Assembly (NCBI RefSeq): GCF_002351485.1
Contig: NZ_NWMW01000001.1
Span: 1,736,001 to 1,800,000, forward strand
Length of the DNA stretch: 64,000 bases
Reading direction: 5' to 3'
From: Sphingomonas spermidinifaciens
GTDB lineage: Bacteria; Pseudomonadota; Alphaproteobacteria; Sphingomonadales; Sphingomonadaceae
The first letter of the stretch is position 1. Every line of letters starts with the position of its first letter. Made by a program: the position numbers and the translations under genes. Positions 8,062 through 16,864 of this stretch are shown here, piece after piece. The notes below the pieces were generated by a model. It saw nothing but the letters and a program-made list of their open reading frames with translations. It did no database searches and had not been told where the DNA came from.

Positions 8062-9402
8062 TCACGCCGCTGCGCGCACCGCGTCGCAGATGCGGTCCAC
8101 CGTCGCCTCGACTTGGCGCGCATCGTCGCCCTCGGCCATCACACGGATCACCGGCTCGGTCCCTGACGGGCGGATGAGCAGGCGGCCCTTGCCGGCAAGC
8201 TCCGCCTCGGCCACGGCGATGACGTCGATCACGGTCGCGGCCTCGAGCGGCTTTGCCGGGCGTTCGTAGCGAACGTTCTTCAGCACCTGCGGCACGCGGT
8301 CGAAATGGTGGAGCACCTCGCTCGCCGGCGCGCCCGCGCGTACCACTTCAGCGAGGATCTGAAGCGCGGCGACGAGGCCGTCGCCCGTCGTGCCATAGTC
8401 GGCGAGGATGATGTGCCCCGACTGCTCGCCGCCGACATTGTAGCCGCGCGAGCGCATCGTCTCGAGTACATAGCGGTCGCCCACCTTGGTGCGGATGAGC
8501 TCGAGCCCTTCGCTTGCCAGCCGCCGCTCGAGCCCCAGGTTCGACATGACCGTCGCGACCAGCCCGCCGCCGTTGAGCTTACCGCGCCGCGCCCAGCCAA
8601 GCGCGATCGTCGCCATCAGCTGGTCGCCATCGACGACCGCGCCTTCCTGGTCGACGACGATCAGCCGGTCAGCGTCGCCGTCGAGCGCGATGCCGAGATC
8701 CGCGCCCGCCGCCAGCACCGTTTCCTGAAGGATGCCGGGCGCCGTCGACCCCACCCCGTCATTGATGTTCTTACCATCGGGCCCGACGCCGATCGCCACC
8801 ACCTCGGCGCCCAGTTCCCACAGCGCCGAGGGCGCGACCTGATAGGCCGCCCCGTTGGCGCAATCGACGACGACCTTGAGGCCGTCGAGGCGGAGATCGT
8901 CGGGGAAGGTCGCCTTGGCGAAGTGGATGTACCGGCCGCGCGCATCCTCGATCCGCTTGGCGCGGCCGATCTCGCTCGAGGGGACCAGCGGCACTTGGCC
9001 GTCGATCAGCGCCTCGATCGCTTCCTCGTCGGCGTCGGACAGCTTGTAGCCGTCGGGGCCGAACAGCTTGATGCCGTTGTCAACATAGGGATTGTGGCTG
9101 GCCGAGATCATCACGCCGATATCGGCGCGCATCGAGCGGGTCAGCATCGCCACCGCAGGCGTCGGCATCGGCCCCACCAGCACCACGTCCATGCCGACCG
9201 CAGTGAAGCCCGCGACGAGCGCGTTCTCGAGCATATAGCCCGACAGGCGCGTGTCCTTGCCGATCACCACTCGATGCTTGTGATCGCCGCGCAGGAAGTG
9301 CGCGCCCGCCGCCATGCCGACGCGCATCGCCATCTCGGCGGTCATCGGCGACAGGTTGGTCGCGCCGCGAATGCCGTCAGTCCCGAAATATTTCCTTGCC
9401 AT
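8062..9402 (-). CDS. glmM: Phosphoglucosamine mutase
   Basis: A 446-residue enzyme that interconverts glucosamine-6-phosphate and glucosamine-1-phosphate on the way to UDP-GlcNAc, needed for peptidoglycan and LPS. It starts [13 protein letters not shown]. The phosphorylated serine is S102 in ISASHNP, the same position as in the E. coli enzyme. The metal loop is DGDADR, the sugar-binding motif is GEQSGH, and the phosphate-binding motif RPSGTEP is near the C-terminus. The ATG at 9402 is chosen; a GTG lies one codon upstream. It is cytosolic, at full family length. Confidence 0.97.
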   Translation of the reverse strand: MARKYFGTDGIRGATNLSPMTAEMAMRVGMAAGAHFLRGDHKHRVVIGKDTRLSGYMLENALVAGFTAVGMDVVLVGPMPTPAVAMLTRSMRADIGVMISASHNPYVDNGIKLFGPDGYKLSDADEEAIEALIDGQVPLVPSSEIGRAKRIEDARGRYIHFAKATFPDDLRLDGLKVVVDCANGAAYQVAPSALWELGAEVVAIGVGPDGKNINDGVGSTAPGILQETVLAAGADLGIALDGDADRLIVVDQEGAVVDGDQLMATIALGWARRGKLNGGGLVATVMSNLGLERRLASEGLELIRTKVGDRYVLETMRSRGYNVGGEQSGHIILADYGTTGDGLVAALQILAEVVRAGAPASEVLHHFDRVPQVLKNVRYERPAKPLEAATVIDVIAVAEAELAGKGRLLIRPSGTEPVIRVMAEGDDARQVEATVDRICDAVRAAA

Positions 9403-9474
9403 CACGCGATCCCGCTACACGTTGCGCCGAATGTTCCGGCCGCTTGATAGCGCGGCCTTTTTGGAAGGGCGAGT

Positions 9475-10740
9475 ATGTCGCAGCCGATGCGAATTCTGTT
9501 GGCGCTGGTCGGGGGGATCGCTGCGGGCGTCGCGCTGGCGGCTTGGCGGCCCGATGCGGCGCTGGCGGGCACCGCGGTCGCGCAGCCGATCGGGACGATG
9601 TGGCTCAACGCGCTGCGCATGACGATCGTGCCGCTGGTGGTCGCGCTGCTCGTCACGGGCGTCGCTGCCACCGCGCGCGCGGCGCGGGCGAGCAAGCTGG
9701 CGGGCCGGGCGATCGCCGTGTTCCTCGTCTGCCTCTGGACCTCCTCGGCGCTAGGCGCGCTGTTCACGCTGACGCTGCTCGACCTCTTCCCGCTCGGCGC
9801 GGCGGCGGGCGCGGCGCTGAAGGCCAGCTTCACCAGTGCCGCGCCGGTGGGACCGGTGCCGCCCTTTTCGGACTTCCTGATCGCGATGGTCCCGACCAAC
9901 CCGGTCGCGGCCGCGGCGGAGGACGCCTTCCTGCCGCTGATCGTCTTCACCGTAACCTTCGCCTTTGCGCTCACCCGCCTGGCCGAGGAGCCGCGCGAGC
10001 TGCTGACGCGCTTCTTCCAGGCGGTCGCCGACGCGATGCTGGTGATGATTACCTGGGTGCTTTGGCTTGCCCCGCTTGGCGTGTTCGCGCTCGCCTATGT
10101 CGTCGGCGCCAAGGCGGGAACGGCGGCGTTCGGCGCGCTCGTCCACTATGTCGCAGTGGTCGCTGGGACGGGCGTGCTCGTATGGCTGCTCGCCTATCCG
10201 ACCGCGATGCTGGCGGGCCGGGTGCCGCTCCGCCGCTTCCTGCGCGCCATCGCCCCGGCGCAGGCGGTGGCGATCAGCACCCAGTCGAGCCTCGCCTCGC
10301 TGCCCGCGATGCTGCGCGGGACCGAGGCGCTGGGGCTTCCCGTCGCCGCCTCGGGCGTTGTGCTGCCGCTCGCGGTCGCGATTTTCCGCTTCACCGGGCC
10401 GGCGATGAACCTGTCGGTCGCGCTCTACGTCGCGCACGTGTTCGGCATCAGGCTGGGGCCGGAGCAGGTGGCGATCGGCATCGCTGCCGCGGCGATCACC
10501 ACGCTCGGGGCGGTGAGCCTGCCGGGGACGATCAGCTTCGTCTCCTCGATCGCGCCCATCGCGCTGGCAATGGGCGTGCCGATCGAGCCCCTGGCGCTGC
10601 TGGTGGCGGTCGAGACGCTGCCGGATATCGTGAGGACGCTCGGCAATGTGACCATGGATGTGGCGGTGACGAGCGTGGTGACGCGCGGCCAGGGCGAGGG
10701 GCTGGATCGTAGCGAGGCGGATGCGATGCTGGAGAGCTAG
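9475..10740 (+). CDS. Dicarboxylate/amino acid:cation symporter (DAACS family)
   Basis: A 421-residue inner-membrane carrier of the sodium:dicarboxylate symporter (SDF/GltP) family. About eight to ten hydrophobic segments are visible. Diagnostic stretches are WLNALRMTIVPLVVALLV near the N-terminus, the serine-containing re-entrant loop STQSSLASLPAML, and the C-terminal transport core with FTGPAMNLSVALY and SLPGTISFVSSIAPIALAMG. The family moves C4-dicarboxylates, glutamate or neutral amino acids with Na+ or H+; the specific substrate is not clear. It is divergent from glmM with 72 bp between the start codons, and convergent with the Sua5 gene across a hairpin. Confidence 0.88.
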   Translation: MSQPMRILLALVGGIAAGVALAAWRPDAALAGTAVAQPIGTMWLNALRMTIVPLVVALLVTGVAATARAARASKLAGRAIAVFLVCLWTSSALGALFTLTLLDLFPLGAAAGAALKASFTSAAPVGPVPPFSDFLIAMVPTNPVAAAAEDAFLPLIVFTVTFAFALTRLAEEPRELLTRFFQAVADAMLVMITWVLWLAPLGVFALAYVVGAKAGTAAFGALVHYVAVVAGTGVLVWLLAYPTAMLAGRVPLRRFLRAIAPAQAVAISTQSSLASLPAMLRGTEALGLPVAASGVVLPLAVAIFRFTGPAMNLSVALYVAHVFGIRLGPEQVAIGIAAAAITTLGAVSLPGTISFVSSIAPIALAMGVPIEPLALLVAVETLPDIVRTLGNVTMDVAVTSVVTRGQGEGLDRSEADAMLES

Positions 10741-10748
10741 CTAGAGCC

Positions 10749-10765
10749 CCTCCCCGACGGGGAGG
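10749..10765. terminator. Compact palindrome between convergent symporter and Sua5 genes
   Basis: CCTCCCCG (10749-10756) and CGGGGAGG (10758-10765) are perfectly complementary around one base, just after the symporter stop codon and before the convergent Sua5 stop. It is probably a bidirectional terminator or a member of a dispersed repeat. Confidence 0.55.
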
Positions 10766-10778
10766 ACCATGGGTCGAC

Positions 10779-11714
10779 CTAGAACGCCGCACGCTTCAAC
10801 CGGTCGTTGATCGCCTCGCCCAAGCCCGTGTCCGGCACCGGTGCCACCGCGATCGCCACTGCGTCGCTCGCATCGGCGCAATGGAGCGCATCGAACAGCC
10901 GCGCCGCCGCTTCGACCAGGTCGCCGCTTGCCGAAAGCGTGTCATCGCCCGCGACCGCGCCGAAGCCGATCAGCCACTCACCCGGCCGCCGATCGGTGGC
11001 ATTCAGGCGCACCGGCTTGCTAGGGGCATAATGGCTCGATAGCTGCCCCGGCGCGGTGATCGCCTCCCCCTCTCGCCCCCGCGCCAGCCCCAGCGCCTCG
11101 CCCGTGATCGGCCCCGGCCGCAGGATCAGCCCGCGCGCCGGATCGACGATCGTCGATTCAATCCCCGCCGGCGTCGGCCCGTCGTCGAGGATCAGCGCGA
11201 TCCGGCCGCCGAGGCTCGCCGCGACATGCCCGGCGCGCGTCGGGCTGATGCCACCGCTCGCATTGGCCGAAGGCGCAGCGAGCGGCTTGCCGCAGGCGCG
11301 CAGCAGCGCCTGCATCGCCCGATGCGCCGGGATCCGCACCGCCACCATCGCCAGCCCCGCCGTCGCTAGCGACGCCACCGGGCTCCCCTCGTCGAGCGGC
11401 AGCACCAGCGTCAGCGGCCCCGGCCACCACCGCTCGGCAAGCGCCAGCGCGCCCTCGTCGAAGCGCGCGATCGTTCGCGCGGCCTCCAGATCGGGGACGT
11501 GCACGATCAGCGGATTGAAGCTCGGCCGGCCCTTGGCGGCATAGATCCTCGCGACCGCCCGCGAATCGGTCGCGTCGGCGGCGAGGCCGTAGACCGTCTC
11601 CGTCGGCACCGCGACACAGCCGCCCGCCGCGATCACCGCCACCGCAGTCTCGATCGCGCCGGGCGCGCCGTAGCGTAAGGTTCGCGTTGCATGGGGCGGG
11701 TTTGTCGGCGGCAT
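10779..11714 (-). CDS. L-threonylcarbamoyladenylate synthase, Sua5 type
   Basis: A 311-residue enzyme that makes threonylcarbamoyl-AMP from threonine, bicarbonate and ATP, the first step of the t6A37 modification of ANN-decoding tRNAs. The YrdC domain (about 20-200) shows VPTETVYGLAADA, a KGRPSFNPLIVHV block, WPGPLTLVL, APSANASGGISPT and ESTIVD. The linker PGQLSSHYAP and a C-terminal Sua5 domain follow, so this is the long Sua5 form, not short TsaC. The start is placed at 11714, because the open frame beyond it would run into the divergent acyl-CoA dehydrogenase gene and encodes nothing family-like. Only 46 bp separate the two start codons. Confidence 0.93.
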   Translation of the reverse strand: MPPTNPPHATRTLRYGAPGAIETAVAVIAAGGCVAVPTETVYGLAADATDSRAVARIYAAKGRPSFNPLIVHVPDLEAARTIARFDEGALALAERWWPGPLTLVLPLDEGSPVASLATAGLAMVAVRIPAHRAMQALLRACGKPLAAPSANASGGISPTRAGHVAASLGGRIALILDDGPTPAGIESTIVDPARGLILRPGPITGEALGLARGREGEAITAPGQLSSHYAPSKPVRLNATDRRPGEWLIGFGAVAGDDTLSASGDLVEAAARLFDALHCADASDAVAIAVAPVPDTGLGEAINDRLKRAAF

Positions 11715-11760
11715 CCGAAAGCCGCTATATTGCGGGCAAAACCGCGACAAGAGAGGACCG

Positions 11761-13473
11761 ATGAGCTTCACCCCCGCCATCGCCGAGCAGCGCTTCGTGC
11801 TGACGCACATCGCCGGCATCGACGAACTCGCCGCCACCGACCGCTTTGCAGAGGCGACGCCCGACACCGTCGAGGCGGTGCTGGAGGGCGCGGGCGCCTT
11901 CGCCGCGGGCGAATGGGCGCCGCTCGACCGGGTGGGCGATACGGTCGGCGCGCGCTGGACCGAGAAGGGCGTGGTCATGCCCGAGGGGTTTGGCGATGCC
12001 TATCGCGGCTATGTCGAGGGCGGCTGGGGCACGATCGGCTCGCCCGCGGGATATGGCGGCATGGGCATGCCCTTCGTGCTGGCGAGCGCGGTGCTCGAGA
12101 CGCTGGGCACCGCGAACATGGGCCTTGCGCTCTGCCCCACGCTCAACGGCGGCGCGATCGAGGCGCTGATGCATCACGGCAGCGCCGAGCAGCAGGCGGC
12201 GTACCTCCCCCATCTCGCCACCGGAGAGTGGCCCGCGACGATGAACCTGACCGAGCCGCAGGCGGGCAGCGACGTCGGCGCGCTGCGCACCCGCGCCGAA
12301 CCGCTTGAGGGCGGGCGCTGGTCGATCACCGGCACCAAGATCTATATCAGCTATGGCGACCACGACATGGCGGAGCAGATCGTCCACCTCGTCCTCGCGC
12401 GCACGCCCGGTGCGCCAGCAGGGACGCGCGGCCTCAGCCTGTTCCTCGTCCCCAAATACCGCCTCGATGCCGAGGGTCGGCCGGGTGAGTTCAACGACAT
12501 CCGCGTGGTGTCGATCGAGCACAAGATGGGCCTCCACGCCTCGCCGACGTGCGTCCTGTCGTTCGGCGACAACGGCGACTGCGTGGGCGAGCTGATCGGC
12601 CATGAGGGCGGCGGCATCGCGGGCATGTTCACGATGATGAACAATGCCCGGCTCAATGTCGGGCTTCAGGGCGTCCAGGTCGCCGAGCGGGCAACGCAAC
12701 GCGCCGTCGCCTATGCGCTCGACCGCGTGCAGGGCGCGCGCGGCGGCGCGAACGTCGCGATCGTCGAGCATCCCGACGTGCGCCGGATGCTACTCCGCAT
12801 GAAGGCACAGACGCAGGCGGCACGCGCGCTCGTCTACCTCGCCGCCGCGGCGGGCGACCGTGCGACTTTGGGTGACGAGGCCGCGCGCAAGCAGCTCGAC
12901 CTCCTCACCCCGCTCGCCAAGGCGCACGGCACCGACATCGGCAACGAGGTCGCCAGCCTAGGCATCCAGGTGCATGGCGGCATGGGCTATGTCGAGGAAA
13001 CGGGCGCCGCACAGCATTTCCGCGACGCGCGCATCACCCCCATCTATGAGGGGACCAACGGCATCCAGGCCGCCGACCTGGTCGGGCGCAAGCTCTCGAT
13101 GGACAATGGCGGCGTCTTCCTCGCCCACATCGCGGCGATGCGCACCGAGGCAGAGGATGCGACCCTCCGTACGCTGATCGACGCCTGCGAGGAAGTCGGC
13201 AGAGGGCTGATGACCGCCGATGCCGACGATCGCCTTGCCGCCTCCTACCCGTTCCTCACGATGCTGTCGGTCGCGACCTGCGGCTGGCTGATGGAGCGGC
13301 AGGGGCGGATCGCCGGGAGGGCCGAGGGCGATCCCGCCTTCCTCGCGCAGAAGCGGGCGGCAGCGCGCTTTTATGTCGAGCAGATCGTGCCCGAGGCGCT
13401 GGGGCTCAAGGCCGCGGCGACGGCGCGCGCCGAACTCCTTTACTCGATCCCCGCGGCGGCCTTCGCGGCCTGA
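11761..13473 (+). CDS. Acyl-CoA dehydrogenase
   Basis: A 570-residue FAD enzyme of the long acyl-CoA dehydrogenase group, which oxidises an acyl-CoA to the 2,3-enoyl-CoA in fatty-acid or related beta-oxidation. Family blocks are GYGGMGMPFVLA, the FAD/substrate motif MNLTEPQAGSDVGALRT, and ITGTKIYISYGDHD. Also present are QVHGGMGYVEETGAAQHFRD and the catalytic glutamate in PIYEGTNGIQ. A C-terminal extension of about 130 residues after this motif is usual for the type. GAGAGGACCG precedes the ATG. It is cytosolic; chain-length specificity is not readable. The agmatine deiminase gene starts 45 bp downstream and may be co-transcribed. Confidence 0.93.
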   Translation: MSFTPAIAEQRFVLTHIAGIDELAATDRFAEATPDTVEAVLEGAGAFAAGEWAPLDRVGDTVGARWTEKGVVMPEGFGDAYRGYVEGGWGTIGSPAGYGGMGMPFVLASAVLETLGTANMGLALCPTLNGGAIEALMHHGSAEQQAAYLPHLATGEWPATMNLTEPQAGSDVGALRTRAEPLEGGRWSITGTKIYISYGDHDMAEQIVHLVLARTPGAPAGTRGLSLFLVPKYRLDAEGRPGEFNDIRVVSIEHKMGLHASPTCVLSFGDNGDCVGELIGHEGGGIAGMFTMMNNARLNVGLQGVQVAERATQRAVAYALDRVQGARGGANVAIVEHPDVRRMLLRMKAQTQAARALVYLAAAAGDRATLGDEAARKQLDLLTPLAKAHGTDIGNEVASLGIQVHGGMGYVEETGAAQHFRDARITPIYEGTNGIQAADLVGRKLSMDNGGVFLAHIAAMRTEAEDATLRTLIDACEEVGRGLMTADADDRLAASYPFLTMLSVATCGWLMERQGRIAGRAEGDPAFLAQKRAAARFYVEQIVPEALGLKAAATARAELLYSIPAAAFAA

Positions 13474-13518
13474 GCCGGACGGTTGCGGGCTGGCGCGCCG
13501 GGGCCTAGAGCGCCGGGC

Positions 13519-14496
13519 ATGACGCTGCCGCCGCCGCCCGAATGGGCCGATCACGAGGCCGTGCTGATCGGCTTTCCGAGCCACCCGGAAGTCTGGGGGC
13601 CACCGCTCGAGGGCGCGCGCGCCGAAACGATCGCCTTCGCCAATGCGATCGCCGACGAGGGGCGCGGCGAGCGCGTTCTCCTCGTCTGCGCCGATGACGA
13701 GGCGGCGCGCGCCGCGGTGACGCGCATCGACAGAGGCGTAGAGATCGTGACCGAGGCGTTCGGCGACGTCTGGCTGCGCGATACCGCCGCGATCGTGACG
13801 GGCGACGGCACCGCCCGCGCCTTCCGGTTCAACGGCTGGGGCGGCAAATACGACTTCCCCGGCGACGAGGATGTCGGCGCGCGCCTCGCGAAGCGGCGGC
13901 GCATCGCGTTCGAACCGTGCGACTGGGTGCTCGAGGGTGGGTCGATCGACGGCGACGGCACCGGGCTCGTCGTCACGACCGAGCAGTGCCTCCTTAACCG
14001 CAACCGCAATCCCGGCCTGTCGATGCGGACGGCGGAGGACTGGCTCTACCGCGACCTCGGCTTCGACCGGGTGCTGTGGCTCGGCGACGGCCTCGTCAAC
14101 GATCACACCGACGGCCATGTCGACAATCTCGCGCGCTTCGTCGGCCCCAATCGCCTGGCGGTACCCGCGCCCGAGGAGAACGACCCCAACTGGCTGATCT
14201 ATCAGGACGCCGCCCGCCGCGCCGAGGCGTTCGGCGTCGAGGTCGTCCGCCTGCCCTCACCCGGCCGCGTGCTGGTGGAGGAAGAGGTGGTGCCGGCAAG
14301 CTACATGAACTTCTACATCGGCAACACGGTGGTCGCGGTGCCGACCTATGGCCAGCCAAACGACGCGGCCGCGGTCGAGGCGGTGCAGGCGCTTTTCACC
14401 GGCCGCCGCGCGGTCGGCCTGCGCGCCGACCATATTCTGACCGGCGGCGGCAGCTTCCACTGCATCAGCCAGCAACTGCCGAGGATCGCCGCATGA
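13519..14496 (+). CDS. aguA: Agmatine deiminase
   Basis: A 325-residue guanidino-modifying enzyme that hydrolyses agmatine to N-carbamoylputrescine and ammonia. The pentein-fold motifs are present: GDVWLRDTAAI, FNGWGGKY, LEGGSID, NDHTDGHVDN and the catalytic Cys315 in GGGSFHCISQQ. The ATG at 13519 is preferred over one 36 bp upstream because homology starts there. The stop overlaps the start of aguB by 4 bp (ATGA), so the two successive steps of putrescine synthesis are translationally coupled. Confidence 0.95.
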   Translation: MTLPPPPEWADHEAVLIGFPSHPEVWGPPLEGARAETIAFANAIADEGRGERVLLVCADDEAARAAVTRIDRGVEIVTEAFGDVWLRDTAAIVTGDGTARAFRFNGWGGKYDFPGDEDVGARLAKRRRIAFEPCDWVLEGGSIDGDGTGLVVTTEQCLLNRNRNPGLSMRTAEDWLYRDLGFDRVLWLGDGLVNDHTDGHVDNLARFVGPNRLAVPAPEENDPNWLIYQDAARRAEAFGVEVVRLPSPGRVLVEEEVVPASYMNFYIGNTVVAVPTYGQPNDAAAVEAVQALFTGRRAVGLRADHILTGGGSFHCISQQLPRIAA

Positions 14497-15341
14497 CCGA
14501 AGTCACCGTCGCGGCGCTGCAGCTCGCCTTCACGCGCGACCTCAGCGCCAACATTGCCGCTGTCAGCGAGCTGGTGCGCGAGGCCAAGGGCAGGGGCGCG
14601 CAGGTCGTCCTGCCGCCCGAATTGTTCGAGGGCGAGTATTTCTGCCGCACCGAGGAGGAGGAATGGTTCGCCACCGCCCGGCCAGTGGACGAGCATCCCG
14701 CCGTGCTGGCCATGCAGGCGCTCGCCGACGAGCTCGGCCTCTACATCCCCACCAGCTTCTTCGAGGCGGACGGCCCGCATCATTATAACTCGCTGGCGAT
14801 GATCGCGCCCGGCGGGCGGATCGAGGGCGTCTATCGCAAAAGCCATATTCCCGACGGGCCGGGCTATGAGGAGAAATTCTATTTCCGCCCCGGCAATACC
14901 GGGTTCAAGGTCTGGGGCGGACCGGGCGCGAAGCTGGGCGTCGGCATCTGCTGGGACCAGTGGTATCCCGAAACCGCGCGCGCGATGATGCTGATGGGGG
15001 CGGAGATCCTGTTCTACCCCACCGCGATCGGGGCGGAGCCGCACGATCCCACGCTCGACACGCGGCGGATGTGGCGGCGCGCCATGCTCGGCCATGCGGT
15101 GTCGAACGTGGTACCGGTGGTGGCCTCGAACCGCATCGGCAGCGAGCATGGCCAGCTTTTCTACGGCCACAGTTTCATCTGCGACGAGTTCGGCGAGCTG
15201 CTCGCCGAGTTCGGGGCGGATGAGACGGGCGTGCTGACCGCGACGCTCGACCTCGCCCGAGTGAAGAAGAACCGCGCGGGCATGGGATTCTTCCGCGACC
15301 GGCGGCCGGAGCTGTACCGGCGCCTGATCGAGGACGTCTGA
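14493..15341 (+). CDS. aguB: N-carbamoylputrescine amidase
   Basis: A 282-residue nitrilase-superfamily amidase that converts N-carbamoylputrescine to putrescine, CO2 and ammonia, completing the agmatine route started by AguA. The catalytic triad is E43 (PPELFEG), K116 (YRKSHIP) and C153 (GICWDQW). The substrate loop DGPGYEEKFYFRPG is typical for this subfamily. It is cytosolic. The start overlaps the aguA stop (ATGA at 14493). The gene is convergent with holA with only 3 bp between the stop codons and no room for a separate terminator. Confidence 0.95.
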   Translation: MTEVTVAALQLAFTRDLSANIAAVSELVREAKGRGAQVVLPPELFEGEYFCRTEEEEWFATARPVDEHPAVLAMQALADELGLYIPTSFFEADGPHHYNSLAMIAPGGRIEGVYRKSHIPDGPGYEEKFYFRPGNTGFKVWGGPGAKLGVGICWDQWYPETARAMMLMGAEILFYPTAIGAEPHDPTLDTRRMWRRAMLGHAVSNVVPVVASNRIGSEHGQLFYGHSFICDEFGELLAEFGADETGVLTATLDLARVKKNRAGMGFFRDRRPELYRRLIEDV

Positions 15342-15344
15342 GCC

Positions 15345-16361
15345 TCAGCCCAAGCGCTGCCCCATCCGCGCGATCGCCAGCCCCTCGGCCTCGGCCAGGA
15401 TCGCACCCGCATTGCCCCGCGCGACGATCGCGCGTTCGGCGGTCCGCACTCGCTCGACCGCGCGGGCGAGCTGCGCGGCATTCCAGCGGTTGAGCGCGCG
15501 GATCGTCGCGGCTTCCTCCTTCCAGAAGACGCGGTGGCGCTTGACCACGACCGCCGCTGCGTCGCCGCTCTCGACCTCACGGCGCATGTCGGCGAGCGCG
15601 ATGAGCCGCTTGGCGAGTTGCCGCAGCGTCGGGATGGCCAAATTGTCCTCGGCGATCGCGGCCAGTTCGACACCCGCGGTCACGGGGTCGCCGCCCACCA
15701 CCGCCTCGATCGCCGCCCCCATCGCGCTTTCGTCGAGCACTGCGCCGACCGCGTCGAATACCTCGGCGCCGCAATCGGCGGGCCTCTCGGGCGCAGCGTC
15801 GAGATAGAGGGCGAGCTTCTCGACCTCGCGCACGATCACCGCGCGGTCGCCGCCCGTCGCCGCGACCAGCCGCTCGGCACAGCCCCCGCCGAGCCGCAGC
15901 CCGTGCTCGCGCGCGATCTGTGCGGCGAGGCGCACGGCGTCGGCACCCTCGGGGACATAGAAAGCGGCAGCGGCGGCATTGCTCGCGCTCTCGACCAGCT
16001 TCACCAGCTTGCCCGTCTTGCGCAGCGACGGCGCGATCGCGACGACCGGATTGCCCGCGCGCTCGGCATTGAGGAGCAGCGTCACCGCCTCCAGGCTCTC
16101 CTCGCCCATGCCGGTCACGCGGATGAACCGCTTGTCGCCGAACAGCGACATCGACGCCGCTTCGTCGGCCAGCCGGCCCGGGTTCGCCTTGAGCATCGCC
16201 CCGTCCATGTCGACGCGCTCGACCCCCTCGCCCAGCGCGCGCTGGAGCACCGCCGCCAGCTCGCCCGTCCCCGATTCGTCGGGACCGTAGAGGAGGTAGA
16301 GGCGCGTCCCCTCGTCGGGCTTCTCGAGCCGCGCGCGCATCTGCGCGGGCTTGAGGTTCAT
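15345..16361 (-). CDS. holA: DNA polymerase III subunit delta
   Basis: A 338-residue clamp-loader delta subunit, which opens the beta sliding clamp in the gamma complex. The N-terminal domain includes YLLYGPDESG and the FGDKRFIRVTGMG beta-interaction region, and the C-terminal collar domain follows at about 215-338. The start overlaps the lptE stop (16358-16361, ATGA). The order leuS-lptE-holA is the conserved arrangement seen across many proteobacteria and supports both names. Confidence 0.93.
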   Translation of the reverse strand: MNLKPAQMRARLEKPDEGTRLYLLYGPDESGTGELAAVLQRALGEGVERVDMDGAMLKANPGRLADEAASMSLFGDKRFIRVTGMGEESLEAVTLLLNAERAGNPVVAIAPSLRKTGKLVKLVESASNAAAAAFYVPEGADAVRLAAQIAREHGLRLGGGCAERLVAATGGDRAVIVREVEKLALYLDAAPERPADCGAEVFDAVGAVLDESAMGAAIEAVVGGDPVTAGVELAAIAEDNLAIPTLRQLAKRLIALADMRREVESGDAAAVVVKRHRVFWKEEAATIRALNRWNAAQLARAVERVRTAERAIVARGNAGAILAEAEGLAIARMGQRLG

Positions 16362-16864
16362 TCGGTCGGCCGGGTGCGCTGCGCGTAGAGCGCGATGCGC
16401 GCGACGATGCGGTCCGCGACGATCCCCGACAGCCGTTCGAGCGCCGACTGCTCGGCGGCGATCGTCGCATATTCGCTGCTGACGACGTCGATCCCCGCGT
16501 CCGACCCCGCGGTCGCGTCGAGCACCACCCCGCCCGTCGCCACATCGACCAGCTGATAGCGCGCGCGCAGCGTCCGCCGCTCGCGCGTGATCGTGTCGTT
16601 GCGCCGCACGCCAAGCCCGATGATGTCGTCGTCGAGCGCGACCTGAAGCCGGTAGCGCGCCGTTCCCACCCCATCGGCTCCCGCTAGCCGGTCGCGGAGC
16701 GCATTGGCGACCAGCCAGCCATTCTGCCCGGCGATCGGCGCGACCTCGACCGCGGCGAGCGTCTGACGCACCGCCCCCTGCGGGCCGCCGCCATAGAGCG
16801 GGCGCAGGCCACAGCCGCCGAGCATCAAGGCCGACGCGGCGAGAAAGGCGGCGGCGCGGATCAC
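16358..16864 (-). CDS. lptE: LPS-assembly lipoprotein LptE
   Basis: A 168-residue outer-membrane lipoprotein that plugs the LptD barrel and delivers LPS to the outer leaflet. The lipobox is ALMLGGC, followed by GLRPLYGGG, the conserved mature N-terminus of LptE proteins. It starts at GTG (16864), overlapping the leuS stop codon (GTGA), and its stop overlaps the holA start. Sequence conservation of LptE is low in general, so the call rests on the lipobox, the LRPLYG motif and the leuS-holA context. Confidence 0.88.
   Translation of the reverse strand: MIRAAAFLAASALMLGGCGLRPLYGGGPQGAVRQTLAAVEVAPIAGQNGWLVANALRDRLAGADGVGTARYRLQVALDDDIIGLGVRRNDTITRERRTLRARYQLVDVATGGVVLDATAGSDAGIDVVSSEYATIAAEQSALERLSGIVADRIVARIALYAQRTRPTE

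Noticed and set aside
11715-11978. N-terminal extension of the Sua5 protein
   Set aside because: It would run through the start of the divergent acyl-CoA dehydrogenase gene, and Sua5 homology begins at 11714.
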